A stretch of DNA of 64,000 bases from Dipteris shenzhenensis (taxonomy: Eukaryota > Polypodiophyta > Polypodiopsida > Gleicheniales): NCBI GenBank assembly GCA_047967505.1, contig CM106538.1; one strand, 5' to 3'. Every line of letters begins with the position of its first letter. Within the stretch, counting starts at the first letter, position 1. A program made the translations under genes and the position numbers. Under the pieces are notes generated by a model, which was not told the DNA's origin, did no database searches, and saw only the letters and a program-made list of their open reading frames with translations. Positions 34,616 to 46,333 of this stretch are shown here, in pieces.

Positions 34616-35597
34616 ATGGCATCCTTTTCCATGTCTAAAAAGGAGTTTTTCAACATTAAAAAGTTTGATGGGACAAACTTTTCTTTGTGGAAAGAACAGA
34701 TAAGGGATGTGCTTATTCAAAAGAAGCAAATTAAACCCTTGGCAGGGATTGAAGCTAAGCTTGCAAATATGTCTGAGGATGATTGGAATGAGTTGGATGC
34801 ATTAGCAAAATCTACTATTAGACTTCATCTTGCAGAGTCAGTTTATTTAAAAGTAGTAAATGAGCAAACTACGGAAAATTTGTGGAAGAAACTGTGTGCC
34901 ACTTATGAAAAGAAAACTGCCTCTAATAAAGTTTACCTCATGAAGAGATTGTTTGAGCTGCAGATGAAGGAAGGGGTCTCCATTGCTTCTCACTTGAATG
35001 AATTCAATATTATTTTCAGCCGGCTTCAGGCTCAGAAGATGAATTTTGATGCGGAGACTAAGGCAATATTTCTCTTATTTCATTGCCATCCTCATGGGAT
35101 ACCTTTCGTACAGCTGTCGGTAACTCTGCACCTGGTGGAGTACTGAAATTTGATGATGTTGTGGGTAGCTTGTTGGCCGAGGAGATTAGACGAAAGTCTA
35201 TGGATGGCAACAAGCAGGATGCAGCCTTAAATGTGCAAAGGGACAGATGACAGTTCAAGGGGAAGTCCCAAGAAAGAGAGAAGTCTCGTAGCAAATCCAT
35301 GGCACGGAACATTGAGTGTTACCACTGTGGTAAGAAGGGCCATATGAAAAAGGATTGCTACAAGCTCAAAAGAGAGCAAAAGGATAAGAAAAAGAATGTA
35401 AATTGGGGTGCAAATCAAAAGGAAGAGAGTCCAAGGGAGGACAAAGAAAAAGTGAAGATCGAGGAGATCAATGCAGTCACACATGATAGTGACAATGACG
35501 TTCTCTTCATGTCTAGTTTATCTGCAGAGTTGCTTACCACTTCAAATGATGCATATTCCCAGGATTGGATTTTGGATTCTGGTGCTTATTCCATGTT
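34616..35597 (+). pseudogene. gag: Copia-B-like gag and protease start
   Basis: Gag starts ATG 34616 (MASFSMSKKEFF) with FDGTNFSLWKEQIRD and the UBN2 region. A frameshift near 35080 is followed by a stop at about 35248. The zinc knuckle CYHCGKKGHMKKDC is at 35317-35358. The protease motif WILDSGAYS near 35567 ends where Copia-E inserted; one base is missing right after it compared with the expected SHVTPHREWF. The continuation is at 39826. Confidence 0.88.
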
Positions 35598-35602
35598 ACT
35601 CC

Positions 35603-36659
35603 TGTTAGAAAATACCCAACAGCGGGTACACGTAGCGGAAGATTTATAGTAATGCCCAGGAGCTCACACAGTGTGCGGTGTGGGTGTGGAATCACAGACT
35701 TCTTTACTTATGTGCATACAATAGGTGTGCAGACTCATCAATAGACAATGAACCAAACCAGATAGAGAAACCACCAAATAATATATTTCCGTCCACAGCT
35801 ATGGACACAATACAAAAGGGACAGATCCAGAGTCCCATGTGGTCCTCTGATCTTACCACAAAAGTCCTTCTCCTATCTGCTGGCTATCTCTAGACTAGAG
35901 TCCGCGTGCTCCACCTCGAGCGTGAGTAGACTTTTCGTCTAAAATGATCTTCTCCACCTTGCTGTCTGGAAACCAGTCTAGGTGGGCAGCTTCCTGTTAG
36001 CTAAGTCTGCATAGCTAAGTCTGCAGCACAAGGTACTACTTTCTCCTCCTGACTGTAGGCCCAAAGATAGCCCTGTTGCTGCTCCTTCTGCTGGTGGAAT
36101 TGCTGCTCCAGATGATGCAGAAATGAGGCCTGAATGGCCTCCTTATATAGCCCTCAAGGGCCTGGCCAGCCAACCGACTCAGTCTGTACAAAAACCGACT
36201 GAGTCTGTACAAAAAACCGACCCAGTCTACTTGGGAAAAACTGCCCTTAAAGGGCTCACAATTCAGGCCTTTTATGGCCCAAACTTCCAGGGTTTTTGGC
36301 CCTCCATTCAAGGCAAATATGCAGCCTATAAAAGGCCTGCCACCTCCCCACTGCCAGTCACATTCCTTGCTGCAGATCTGAGCCTGCACTCCCTGCCATG
36401 TCTGCGCCTCTGCAAACAGTGCGCCTCCATGTCCTAGATCCTGCGCAATCTGTCCCAGACTGTCTTGCTTCTACTCCGTACTTTCCTGGCCTTGTGTCCT
36501 GCCCTTAACAGTCCTAGATGTGCTGCCCACATACCAGCCATGATGCTGTCTATGTGGCAGCCCCTTTCTCTCTTTTCCTGTTGGGCACTGCCCTAGGTCT
36601 CCCTCCCCCATGCTCTCCTCATATGGGGGCTTACAGATGGGGAGGTGACCTTTCCAACA
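35603..36659 (-). repeat. Copia-E nested copy, 3' LTR
   Basis: 1057 bp, in minus orientation starting TGTTGGAAAGG after a GAGAGGGAG polypurine tract and ending at TAACA. A 14-bp duplication (TAGCTAAGTCTGCA) near 36000-36025 distinguishes it from the other LTR. Confidence 0.92.
36141..36150 (-). promoter_or_regulatory. Putative TATA box in Copia-E LTR
   Basis: The minus strand reads CTATATAAGG in the middle of the LTR, in the correct orientation for element transcription. The partner LTR has the same box at 39302-39311. Confidence 0.5.
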
Positions 36660-37499
36660 CTCCCTCTCACCGACACATCTCAGCCCAATGCCAACACGTC
36701 GATGAAGATGCTCCAGTAACTCCCTGGTCGTAGTCCTCTGGAACCTTTCGGTGTCGAAATCTTTTCCTGGCTTTTCATCCAGTGGCTCTTGCTCCACCAG
36801 GTCCGGTTCCGCTTCCGCACACCATCCTGGTACACAGGTCCATCTCTGGTAGCACCTCCTGGTAGCACCTCCTTCAGTCACATTCCCGCCTCTGAACTTG
36901 AGCAACCCAGCCGTCACGATCTTCCAGTCGTCCCCCTCATAATGAGTGAACAACCTGGAGTCTTCCAGGCACCATGCTCTGAGGGTCTGTTTCAACCCGT
37001 CCTTCCTTTGGCAAGGTCTGCAACCAATGAATTTATCCAGATAACCTGGACCATGAAGTCTCGCTGAGTTCTCAAGCAGGTACTCTTCTGGCTTCAGTAC
37101 TCGTTGTCCACCACCTTCTAGCAATCTGCGTCCGAGATTTGAAGAAGCACCAAAACTTCCCCTTCTGCCTTCGAAGAAGGCCAATTCCTTCCAATCTCTT
37201 ATCACCTGAGACAAATGAAGAGCAGAATCTCTCCACAGCATGCTATAAAGGCTCAAATGCAGAATATCAAATACATACCAGACTGTTGTACTGCCTGAAT
37301 GTTCGCTCTGAAAGCAAACCCTGTACCTCAATGAGGCACCTGCCAAGATCCTGTGTAATCCTGTACGATCCCCTTCTGAAGTCCAGCATCCATCTGACCA
37401 TGAGACCCGAGGGCTTTCCATGGAATCCACCCTCGTGTCAGTGTCAACAGCTACACACCTGGAAGGTTCCAAGTACTCCATACTGTCCTTCACCTTCAC
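36471..37499 (-). other. Long unexplained open frame downstream of Copia-E gag
   Basis: An open frame of 342 codons begins at a GTG overlapping the gag stop, in a different frame, and runs through the polypurine tract into the 3' LTR. It contains no protease, integrase or RT motif I recognise. The related copy at 50283-50690 is shorter and interrupted. It may be a chance open frame in a young element or the remains of a second gene. Confidence 0.3.
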
Positions 37500-38563
37500 A
37501 AAGGCATCTGACTCCTCGTCGACCCAACTCTTATGTCAGACATCCTTACTGTGATTTCGGGATCAACATACCTGATCTCGGTAACACTCGGTGATGTCAC
37601 CAAGAACAATTCTTCGATTACCACATCAGCTTTGGCCTTTCCCTCTGAATCTGGGTCAGACTCCTGTTTGTTTTTCAGATCCGCCTTTTTCTTCCTGCAG
37701 TCCTTTGCAAAATGTCCAGGCGTATCACAATAGAAACTCTTCTTCTTGTGCTTCCTCTTCGAAGTCCCCTCGTCATCAGAGTCATCTTTATTGGACTTGC
37801 CATTGTTAGGCTTGCCCTTTCCCTTACCTGCGGAATCCTTCACCAGCATCGCCTTGTCATCTTTGTCCCCGTTGTAGAGCTTCTCTCGAGCTTCCTCCTG
37901 TAGCAGTAAGGGACACAACTCCTCAAATGTCAGAGGTTTGGTCCTCTGTCCTGCTGTCACAGCTGTAACAAAGCTCTTGAAACTCCGAGGCAATCTCCTC
38001 AGTACCATCAAGGCCAGATGGCATGAGTCTGTCTTCTGACCAATCACTGCTAACTGATCCCGCACCACCTTGACCTTCGTCAGATGATCATGCACCGTAT
38101 CGCCTTCTTCCATATCAAGATTGTAGAGTTGATGCTGAAGAAGCACGATTCGGGAGGTATTATCTGTTTCGTACAGATCCTTCAGGGTGGCCCACGCCTC
38201 TACTGACATCTCGGCCAACTGGATATGTGGAAGAACAGAGTCTGCCGTAGTCCCTATGATTATTGCCAGGGCATGGGCATCTCTTTCTTCCCAAGCTTCA
38301 AGCTCCTCTCTGTCTACTGCCATGAGTACCTTCCCTTTACTGTCCACCATGTCTGCCGGCTTCGACTCCTCTCCCGTGGTCAGCTTCCACAACTTCCGAG
38401 CCACTAAATGACTCCGGATCTTCACTTTCCAGATCGGGTAATTAGTCCCGTCCAGGTTCCCAGACTCTCCAAAGTTAGGGATAGTGAAAGAGAGAAGACT
38501 GGAGGAGGAGGAAGGGATAGCAGGGGCTGAAGAGGCTGTCGACATCTCTGCTGTATATACCAC
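37496..38563 (-). CDS. gag: Copia-E gag-like protein, open
   Basis: An uninterrupted 355-codon frame. The N-terminus MVYTAEMSTASS is followed by a Ser-rich stretch and NLDGTNYPIWKVKIRSHL, the usual Copia gag start. UBN2-type sequence follows, with AWATLKDLYETDN, LYNLDMEEGDTVHDHL and LTFEELCPLLLQEE. A Lys/Asp-rich region precedes a zinc knuckle SFYCDTPGHFAKDC whose first cysteine is Ser. It ends SDIRVGSTRSQMPL with TGA at 37498-37496. The second Met (38545) may be the true start. The only intact retroelement frame in the window. Confidence 0.82.
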   Translation of the reverse strand: MVYTAEMSTASSAPAIPSSSSSLLSFTIPNFGESGNLDGTNYPIWKVKIRSHLVARKLWKLTTGEESKPADMVDSKGKVLMAVDREELEAWEERDAHALAIIIGTTADSVLPHIQLAEMSVEAWATLKDLYETDNTSRIVLLQHQLYNLDMEEGDTVHDHLTKVKVVRDQLAVIGQKTDSCHLALMVLRRLPRSFKSFVTAVTAGQRTKPLTFEELCPLLLQEEAREKLYNGDKDDKAMLVKDSAGKGKGKPNNGKSNKDDSDDEGTSKRKHKKKSFYCDTPGHFAKDCRKKKADLKNKQESDPDSEGKAKADVVIEELFLVTSPSVTEIRYVDPEITVRMSDIRVGSTRSQMPL

Positions 38564-38758
38564 ACAGCAAAGTCAACCAAACTCAAATGCAGTAAACTAG
38601 AACTCTGAACGCACCTGATTGAACCTGAGTCACCCTCCTTCTAGCAAGGGCACAATCCTCTAGTCGTGGAAGTCGATTCCCAAGAGCTTCTGAATCAGGG
38701 TCGTCCTTCAGCAAGGTCCCTGCCTTCAGGCTCCCACACCTGTGAGCCTCCTACTTGG

Positions 38759-38770
38759 GCTCTGATACCA
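38759..38770 (-). other. Primer-binding site of Copia-E
   Basis: The minus strand reads TGGTATCAGAGC directly next to the LTR end (TAACA). It sets the orientation of the nested element. Confidence 0.92.
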
Positions 38771-39820
38771 TGTTAGAAAATACCCAACAGAGGGTACACG
38801 TAGCGGAAGACTTATAGTAATGCCCAGGAGCTCACACAGTGTGCGGTGTGGGTGTGGAATCACAGACTTCTTTACTTATGTGCATACAATAGGTGTGCAG
38901 ACTCATCAATAGACAATGAACCAAACCAGATAGAGAAACCACCAAATTATATATTTCCGTCCACAGCTATGGACACAATACAAAAGGGACAGATCCAGAG
39001 TCCCACCAATGGTGTGGTCCTCTGATCTTACCACAAAAGTCCTTCTCCTATCTGCTGGCTATCTCTAGACTAGAGTCCGCGTGCTCCACCTCGAGCGTCA
39101 GTAGACTTTCCGTCTAGAATGATCTTCTCCACCTTGCTGTCTGGAAACCAGTCTAGGTGGGCAGCTTCCTGTTAGCTAAGTCTGCAGCACAAGGTACTAC
39201 TTTCTCCTCCTGACTGTAGGCCCAAAGATAGCCCTGCTGCTGCTCCTTCTGCTGGTGGAATTGCTGCTCCAGATGATGCAGAAATGAGGCCTGAATGGCC
39301 TCCTTATATAGCCCTCAAGGGCTTGGCCAGCCAACCGACTCAGTCTGTACAAAAACCGACTGAGTCTCTACAAAAAACCGACCCAGTCTGCTTGGGAAAA
39401 ACTGCCCTTAAAGGGCTCACAATTCAGGCCTTTTATGGCCCAAACTTCCAGGGTTTTTGGCCCTCCATTCAAGGCAAATATGCAGCCTATAAAAGGCCTG
39501 CCACCTCCCCACTGCCAGTCACATTCCTTGCTGCAGATCTGAGCCTGCACTCCCTGCCATGTCTGCGCCTCTGCAAACAGTGCGCCTCCATGTCCTAGAT
39601 CCTGCGCAATCTGTCCCAGACTGTCTTGCTTCTGCTCCGTACTTTCCTGGCCCTGTGTCCTGCCCTTAACAGTCCTAGATGTGCTGCCCACATACCAGCC
39701 ATGATGCTGTCTATGTGGCAGCCCCTTTCTCTCTTTTCCTGTTGGGCACTGCCCTAGGTCTCCCTCCCCCATGCTCTCCTCATATGGGGGCTTACAGATG
39801 GGGAGGTGACCTTTCCAACA
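38771..39820 (-). repeat. Copia-E nested copy, 5' LTR
   Basis: 1050 bp, from 39820 down to 38771. Compared with the 3' LTR it has a 7-base insertion (CCAATGG) near 39005 and few substitutions. TATA-like CTATATAAGG is at 39311-39302 on the minus strand. Confidence 0.92.
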
Positions 39821-39825
39821 ACTCC

Positions 39826-42800
39826 CCATAGGGAATGGTTCTCCACTTATGACAATGGAAAGATAGGTTGTGTGCATCTTGGAAATGACTATGCATGTGA
39901 CATAGTGGGAGTAGGTGACAAAGTTTTCTTTTGCAAATGGGTCTGCATTTATTTTGAAACATGTGAGACATGTGCCTAAGTTGACCAAGAGTCTTATTTC
40001 AGTGGGTCAGCTAGATGATGCTGGTTTTCACACCACTTTTAGCTTTCAGAGTTGGAAAATTCAGAAGGGCTCTATGCTTTTGGCCAGGGGTGCCAAGTGT
40101 GGGACTTTGTATCCCTTACATGTATCAGGGGTATTTGATCATGTTGTTGCAATAACCAAGCAGCCAAGCACTTCTTTGTGGCATTGCAGGTTGGGGCACA
40201 TGAGCCAGAATGGAATGAAACTCTTATGCCATTTGGGTTGTGTACCGCATTTGAGTTTCTCTGATTTTGAATTTTGTGAGCACTGTCTCTATGGGAAGCA
40301 GACTAAATCAGCCCATAAAAGAAACATGTGAGACATGTGCCTAAGTTGACCAAGAGTCTTATTTCAGTGGGTCAGCTAGATGATGCTGGTTTTCACACCA
40401 CTTTTGGCTTTCAGAGTTAGAAAATTCAGAAGAGCTCTATGCTTTTGGCCAGGGGTGCCAAGTGTGGGACTTTGTATCCCTTACATGTATCAGGGGTATT
40501 TGATCATGTTGTTGCAATAACCAAGCAGCCAAGCACTTCTTTGTGGCATTGCAGGTTGGGGCACATGAGCCAGAATGGAATGAAACTCTTATGCCATTTG
40601 GGTTATGTACCGCATTTGAGTTTCTCTGATTTTGAATTTGTGAGCACTGTCTCTATGGGAAGCAGACTAAATCAGCCCATAAAAGAAGGGGAAAGAAAGA
40701 GTTTGAAAAGCTTGATTTGGTGCATTCAGACGTATGTGGTCCCATGCCTACACGGTCATTAGGCGAGGCTGAATACTATGTGACATTCATTGATGATGCA
40801 ACTAGGAAAGTGTGGGCTTATGCTATAGCTCGGAAGAGTGATGTGTTCCAGGTATTTCAGAAATGGCTGGCCTTGGTTGAGAATCAGTCAGGTAGAACGC
40901 TTAAATGCCTACGGACTGACAATGGTGGAGAGTATCTCTCTCATGACTTTCAGCATTTTTGTGATACACGTGGGATTAAGAGGGAGCTCACATCCCCTCG
41001 TACTCCAGAGCAAAATCCAGTTGCAGAAAAGATGAACCGTACCATTCAAGAAAGGTTGCAATGCATGCTTTCCAATGCAAGTCTTTCTGGTGGTTTTTGG
41101 GCTGAAGCAATGAAAACTGCAGTGCATGTGATCAATAAATCACCTAGTAAGAGTTTGGATGGTGGTATTCCTGAAGAGGCATGGAGTGGCAAGAAGCCCC
41201 CTTACTCTCATTTGCGTATATTTGGGTGTGAGGCATATGCACATATGCCAAAAGAGCTTCAAAAGAAGCTAGATCCTAAGTCTAGGAAAGGCATCTTTCT
41301 GGGTTATGGTGAAAGTGGAGAGATGGGCTATCATCTCTGGGATCTAGAAGCAAAGAAGATCATACGCAGCCATGATGTAGTCTTCAATGAAAAGAAGATG
41401 CATAAGGCACCCATGAGGGATGTGGAAATGAGGAGAATCACTTTCCAGGATGTGAATCCACCTGCATATGTTGATAGACAACAAGCTGTCCGTGCACCGA
41501 ATGTGCAAGAAATGGTACCACCAAGTACTCCCACAGGTATACAATCAAGGGTAGATGATGGATCATCTATTGGTGGAAATGATGAGCCAAATGTGGCTGA
41601 TATGCAGGTGGGACAGCAAGCTGAAATGCCATGCCCTTGAGAAGATCATCTAGAGTGTCTAGAATGCCTAATAGGTTTGTTCCAGGGGTAGACTATGTGA
41701 TGCTTACTGACTGCGGGGAGCCTTCTTGCTACAAAGAGGCTATGATGCGCGAGGATCAACGCAAGTGGGAGTATGCTATGCAATCAAAGACGAGTTCACT
41801 TATGATAAATAAGACTTGGGACTTGGTTTCCTTGTCACATGGAAAGAAAGCATTGCCATATAAATGGGTCTACAAAATAAAGGTCAAGTGATGATGTGCC
41901 TAGGTACAAGGCCCGTTTGGTCGCTAAAGGGTTCAAGCAAGAGAAGGGTGTGGACTTTGATGAGATATTCTCTCCGGTTGTGAAGATGACTACACTTAGA
42001 TGCATGCTTGGACTAGTGGCATCAGAGGATATGGAGCTTATGCAGATGGATGTCAAGATAGCTTTCTTGCATGGGGATTTGCATGAGGAAATTTACATGG
42101 TGCAGCCGGAAGGCTTTGAAGAAAAGGGCAAAGAGCATTTAGTTTGCAAGCTGAAGAAGAGTCTCTATGGTCTTAAGCAAGCGCCTGGAGAATGGTATCA
42201 AAAGTTTGATGCTTTCATTCGGTCCCAGGGTTTTAGAAGGAGTGAAATTGATCACTGCCTCTACACTAAAAGGGCTAAGGATAATAGCCTGATAATCTTG
42301 GCACTATATGTGGATGATATGCTATTGGCTAGCAACCATACTTATGAGCTAGATGCATTAAAGGCCAAGTTGCATGAGGCCTTTGATATGAAGGATTTGG
42401 GACTTGCAGGTCATATTCTTGGTATGCGCATCACGCGTGATCGGAGTAGGAAACTCCTTTGGCTTTCACAAAAAGAGTATGTTACAAAAGTATTGCAGCG
42501 TTTCAATATGGAGGGGGGGAAGGCAATGAGTACTCCATTGCCTCCATATGTGAAACTGAGTCATACAGATAGTCCCAAATCAGATGAGGAAAGGGCCATG
42601 ATGGCCAAGGTTCCTTATGCATCAGTAGTTGGGAGTCTTATGTATGCTATGATAGCTACTAGACCAGACATTGCATTTGCAGTGGGAGTTGTTAGCCGGT
42701 ATATGGCTAATCCAAGAAAGAGGCATTGGGAGGCAGTTAAGTGTATCATGAGGTACATGAAGGGTACCAAGGAGATGTGGATCTGCTTTGGTAGAGGAGA

Positions 42801-43266
42801 CATGCGTGTACTTGGGTACACAGATTCAGACTATGCAGGGCATGTGGATAGTAGGAGATCCGCTTCTAGTTATGTGTTCACCTTTGCAGGTGGTGCAGTG
42901 TCGTGGATGTCTCGCGCACAGAAGTGCGTTGCTTTGTCTACCACAGAGGCTGAGTATGTTGCAGCCACGGAGGGTTGCAAGGAGGCTATATGGCTTGATC
43001 GGCTAGTGGGAGATTTGGGGATTCATACAGGTGTACCGACATTGCATAATGATTCCATGAGTGCTATTCAACTAGCACGGAATCCGGTCTTTCATGCAAA
43101 GACCAAACACATTGAGGTCAGGTACCATTTCATCAGGGAGGTACTTGAGGATAAGCGCATAGAGCTTGTCAAGGTTCATACGGATGATAACCCTGTAGAT
43201 ATGCTGACGAAGAGTCTACCTAGTCAGCGGTTTGAGTATTGTCATGTATTGATGGGCATTGGATAG
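39826..43266 (+). pseudogene. pol: Copia-B-like pol
   Basis: Protease continues HREWFSTYDNGKIG after the nested element. GAG-pre-integrase LWHCRLGHMSQNG occurs twice because of a 365-bp duplication. The integrase core has HSDVCGP (40723), RTDNGGEY and AEKMNRT. RT, open from 41896, has VKIAFLHGDLHEEI and the catalytic ALYVDDMLLAS near 42304. RNase H has YTDSDYAGH and the frame ends VLMGIG at 43264-43266. Shifts at about 39950, 40320, 41635 and 41885 break the first half. Confidence 0.92.
39956..40685 (+). repeat. 365-bp tandem duplication in pol
   Basis: Unit 1 39956-40320 and unit 2 40321-40685 both start GAAACATGTGAGACATG and end CAGCCCATAAAA. They are nearly identical; unit 2 has lost one T near 40638. 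It covers the end of protease and the GAG-pre-integrase region and is absent from related elements. Confidence 0.93.
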
Positions 43267-43319
43267 TATGCTCACTGGTTGTTCTCCCTTAAAGGCACAT
43301 TGTCCTTTAAGTGGAAGGT

Positions 43320-43438
43320 TGTGGGGGTTAAAGGTCACTGTGCCTTTACCCCGGTTATGTACAATACTCAAACACATATATAAATGAACGAAAAAGAAGA
43401 TTAGGGTGGTTCTGCACCCACCAAAACTTGTGTGGCTT

Positions 43439-43476
<38 letters not shown>

Positions 43477-43504
43477 GTTCTTTCTTCCGTTGAGAGCACT
43501 TTCA
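43320..43504 (+). repeat. Copia-B-like 3' LTR
   Basis: 185 bp, starting TGTGGGGGTTAAAGG after the purine tract AAGTGGAAGG, with a (CT)n tract at 43441-43472, ending CTTTCA. Confidence 0.87.
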
Positions 43505-44289
43505 CCGTTTACATCTTTTTCTTTGAAAAACTATATCACCTAATCTTTTGCTTTCACCCCGTTACCAAAAGAAAGTATAATGCATGGGAGGAATTTTAAT
43601 TAAAGATTCATTAGTCAATTTTTCATTGCCATTATGTAATGGATTTCACCACCTAGCCTATAAGTTCAAAAAGATTTCGTTGCATAGAAGCTGCTATTCT
43701 ATTTAGTTTCTTCATTATATGGTGATGTATTCATGTTATTTGGGATGAAATGTGCTCATATGTAATGTTCTGTTTTATGCCCTTTATTTGGTGTGCATGA
43801 TTACAACGCTTTGAATTAAAGTAATGATACAACTATGTGATGCTTTTAGGAAGTAGTATCTACCATTGAAACAATGATGCCAATTCTACATAATGCTTGC
43901 AAAAGTATTGTCTAAATCATAACCGTGTACTATAGGACTTTGTTGTGCATAATGTTTCATCATTAAGGTAGAGTAGGATGGTTTCTTATATGCAACAAAT
44001 GCATACCAAGCATCTTTGAGTATTTAGGTCTTATGCTTAGGCGCTTCTGCATGAGGACTTCAAGAACCTATCTAGATAGCACCCAAGGTGTATTGGATGT
44101 TTGATCGGTAATACACAAAATTGGTGATCAATCTCACGAGCGACTAAATTCTCAAATGCCCTGCATCATGCTTTAGTAAAGGATTGAATTCAATTTTAGT
44201 AGTGAAACCAAATCGAGGATTAAGGGCTAAAGAATCCCCAACTCCACTTGGTTGTGAGCAACCCCACGTTTCTTCAAGATTTGTTGCAA
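43505..44289. other. AT-rich spacer without recognised gene
   Basis: No domain or long open frame is seen. It should be the sequence that continues from the left flank at 33241 if the Copia-B-like element is removed. Confidence 0.5.
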
Positions 44290-44583
44290 ATTGGCTATTT
44301 AAAGACACTATCCAGTACCTCCAAGATCCATGATGATTTCCATGTGTCTTTGCTGAAACCACATGTTGGACAGCATGTCCATGTTCTTTCGGAGTTGCCA
44401 CCTATGGATGAACATGGCCACATCCTCTATGTTTCGGAGCGCATCGTGGGTTTCAGAGACCATGTACTCTAAAACAAGGCCTACGTAGAGTATCCTATCA
44501 AGCGGCGGGGACTTCGTGAGGATGAAAATTCATGGCAGTCAGAAAGCATTATCCAGGACCACCCCTATCTCCTACCGGATTGA
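44290..44583 (+). pseudogene. Gypsy chromodomain tail, duplicate
   Basis: Plus-strand duplicate of 16545-16870: STSKIHDDFHVSLLKPHVG, HILYVSERIVGFRDHVL, a stop, then KAYVEYPIKRRGLREDENSW. Sequence identity with the first copy starts near 44305, inside the gene. Confidence 0.85.
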
Positions 44584-44633
44584 TTAGTAGTTGTTGTTTG
44601 CTGCACTTTTGGATAGTGCTGATGTCACTATAG

Positions 44634-45243
44634 AAAGAAAGAAAGAAAGAAAGAAAGGAAGATGTATTAACGTCCTCGAGAGGCCTCATGAGCCTATGGG
44701 ACAAGGTACAGAGTACATCCAAAAGGAGAATCTCATACAAGCCTCAAGGGGCTAGAGCGAAGGGCATGCTAGGGCTACGGAGCTCAATAGTTCGAACAGA
44801 TCAGATACAAATATATGAATCAGAGTTAGGGACTAGTTGAAGTAGGTTGAGAGCTGGACTCAGAAGCCGAAGCCCGGCATCGTGGTGACTCGACTGTGGG
44901 CGCCTCTCTCGTGTTGTCTCACAGGAAGGGCGTGGTCTCCTTGATCTCTGAACCTGTTGGGCTATGTTCAGAGTGATCCCTCCTGTCTCGGGAGGTCTTC
45001 TCTGAGGAAAGTTGTGATAGGCCCAACCTTAATAGAGTGAACTCTAGTCGCTCTCCATGCTGTAGGTGGTCTCTGCGTCCCTCTCTCAGTGATCCAGGCT
45101 GCCCACATGTTAGCTATCTCCTCCTCCTCTACCCCGCTACGTCCTGGAGCTGACTCAAATGCATAGAAGTCTGTGACGTGTTGTTGTGCTTTATCATCCT
45201 CCGTATCCTTTGGTCTTGTCGCCTCCTACTACTCTTTAATCTG
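44634..45243 (-). mobile_element. LINE fragment, duplicate
   Basis: Reverse-oriented copy of 15863-16478, with the (GAAA)n tract at 44634-44656 (its tail on the minus strand) and the same junctions with Copia-C LTR sequence. Confidence 0.8.
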
Positions 45244-46026
45244 TCAGTGCTTGTGGGCATGCCCGCCTAGAGACAGGATAGGTTAGATTGCAGAGAGAGG
45301 GCCTTTGCTTGTGGGTGTGATCGCCCCCCTGTGAGGCTAAGATCTTGTAATGGCCTCTGCCATGTTTAGGTCACTTATGAGGTGCTGTGCAAGGGCCAAG
45401 GATAGATCAGCATGGTGGTGCTGCATAGGTAGTTCCTAGAGCAGCCCTTGATGTGCACCTTGTAGACCAAGAGGGAGGGCCAATATTGCAGCTTGTTGGG
45501 CTTCCTGTAGGGCTGAGGTGGGCCGACCTGCTGGTTGGCCACGTATGCCTGTGGAGCGGGCCCTACAGGGCTCTTGGTCAGCCCTCACATAGGGGGGGTG
45601 AGCCCCTTATATAGGGGTGTGGCTGGCCTCATTGAGGCAGCCTGGTTGGCCCCTATAGGGCTGCTGAGTGGGCTCCATAGGCAAAGAGGGGTGCCCTAAT
45701 ATTGGGCTGGAGGGTGGGCTGCCCACTGTGCAGGCTGGTCAGCCAGCATGCTGCATCTGACAAGGGAGGGGCTTGGGGGCTATTTATAGGCCCCCCCTCA
45801 GCCCTCATGTGTCATCTCATCTTGGTGGCTGTTGAGCGGTTGTGTCCAGCTCTTGACCAGCCTCTTGTGCAGAGGTTTTTAACAGCTGTAGAGGGGCTTT
45901 TGCCAGAGATCACTTGCAGTTCTCTCTTGTTTCTTTCTCTCCCTCTCAGTGTGGTGAGCGTGAGGTTCTCTCTCTCTCTCTCTCTCTCTCTCCTTGGCTC
46001 TGTTCATTTCTGCTCCACTTCTCACA

Positions 46027-46038
46027 TGGTATCAGAGC
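46027..46038 (+). other. Primer-binding site of Copia-C copy 2
   Basis: TGGTATCAGAGC follows the LTR end CTTCTCACA at 46026. Confidence 0.92.
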
Positions 46039-46333
46039 CACGGTTGACTAGAGACCCGAGGAGCGGAGTGTTGAGCCAGCATACAGAGAGGAGGTTTTAG
46101 GAAGCTGTTTGGAGGTGTCTTTGAGAAGGAGCGTGTGTGAGGAGTGGACTGTTCGGGTGACCAGCAAGGGGTGACTTTGAAGGGTGTTTTCAGATCAGAG
46201 AGGAGGTGTTCCCGAGGGATGGATAGCTAGGAGTGAAGATATATTAGCCTGTCAGCCCCTTCATCCTCTTCTCCAGCCCTCTTATTCAACCTTATGTCCC
46301 CCTCTATCCCATCCACCTTCTCTTCACTCTGAC

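Larger units (their letters stand above)
35603..39820 (-). mobile_element. Nested Copia-E element, gag only
   Basis: On the minus strand: 5' LTR 39820-38771, primer-binding site 38770-38759, gag, an 830-bp stretch without pol motifs, and 3' LTR 36659-35603. A 5-bp target duplication ACTCC is at 35598-35602 and 39821-39825. The two LTRs of about 1.05 kb are nearly identical, so this is the youngest insertion seen here. With gag but no protease, integrase or RT it must have used enzymes from another element, as non-autonomous LTR elements do. Confidence 0.93.
33242..43504 (+). mobile_element. Copia-B-like element, interrupted by Copia-E
   Basis: 5' LTR 33242-33414 and 3' LTR 43320-43504 both start TGTGGGGGTTAAAGG. 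The internal region holds a leader of about 1.2 kb, gag, protease, integrase, RT and RNase H in Copia order. Without the nested 4.2-kb Copia-E (35603-39820) it is about 6 kb. No clear target duplication: the left flank ends TCATT and the right flank starts CCGTT. LTR lengths differ mainly by the (CT)n tract. A degraded primer site TCGTATTAGAGC is at about 33417-33428. Confidence 0.88.

Noticed and set aside
36471-37499. Annotating the 342-codon frame as a pol protein
   Set aside because: No DSG, integrase D-D-E, YVDD or RNase H motif is present, it starts at GTG and runs into the LTR.
33237-43509. Target duplication for the Copia-B-like element
   Set aside because: TCATT at the left and CCGTT at the right do not match; ends may be altered.
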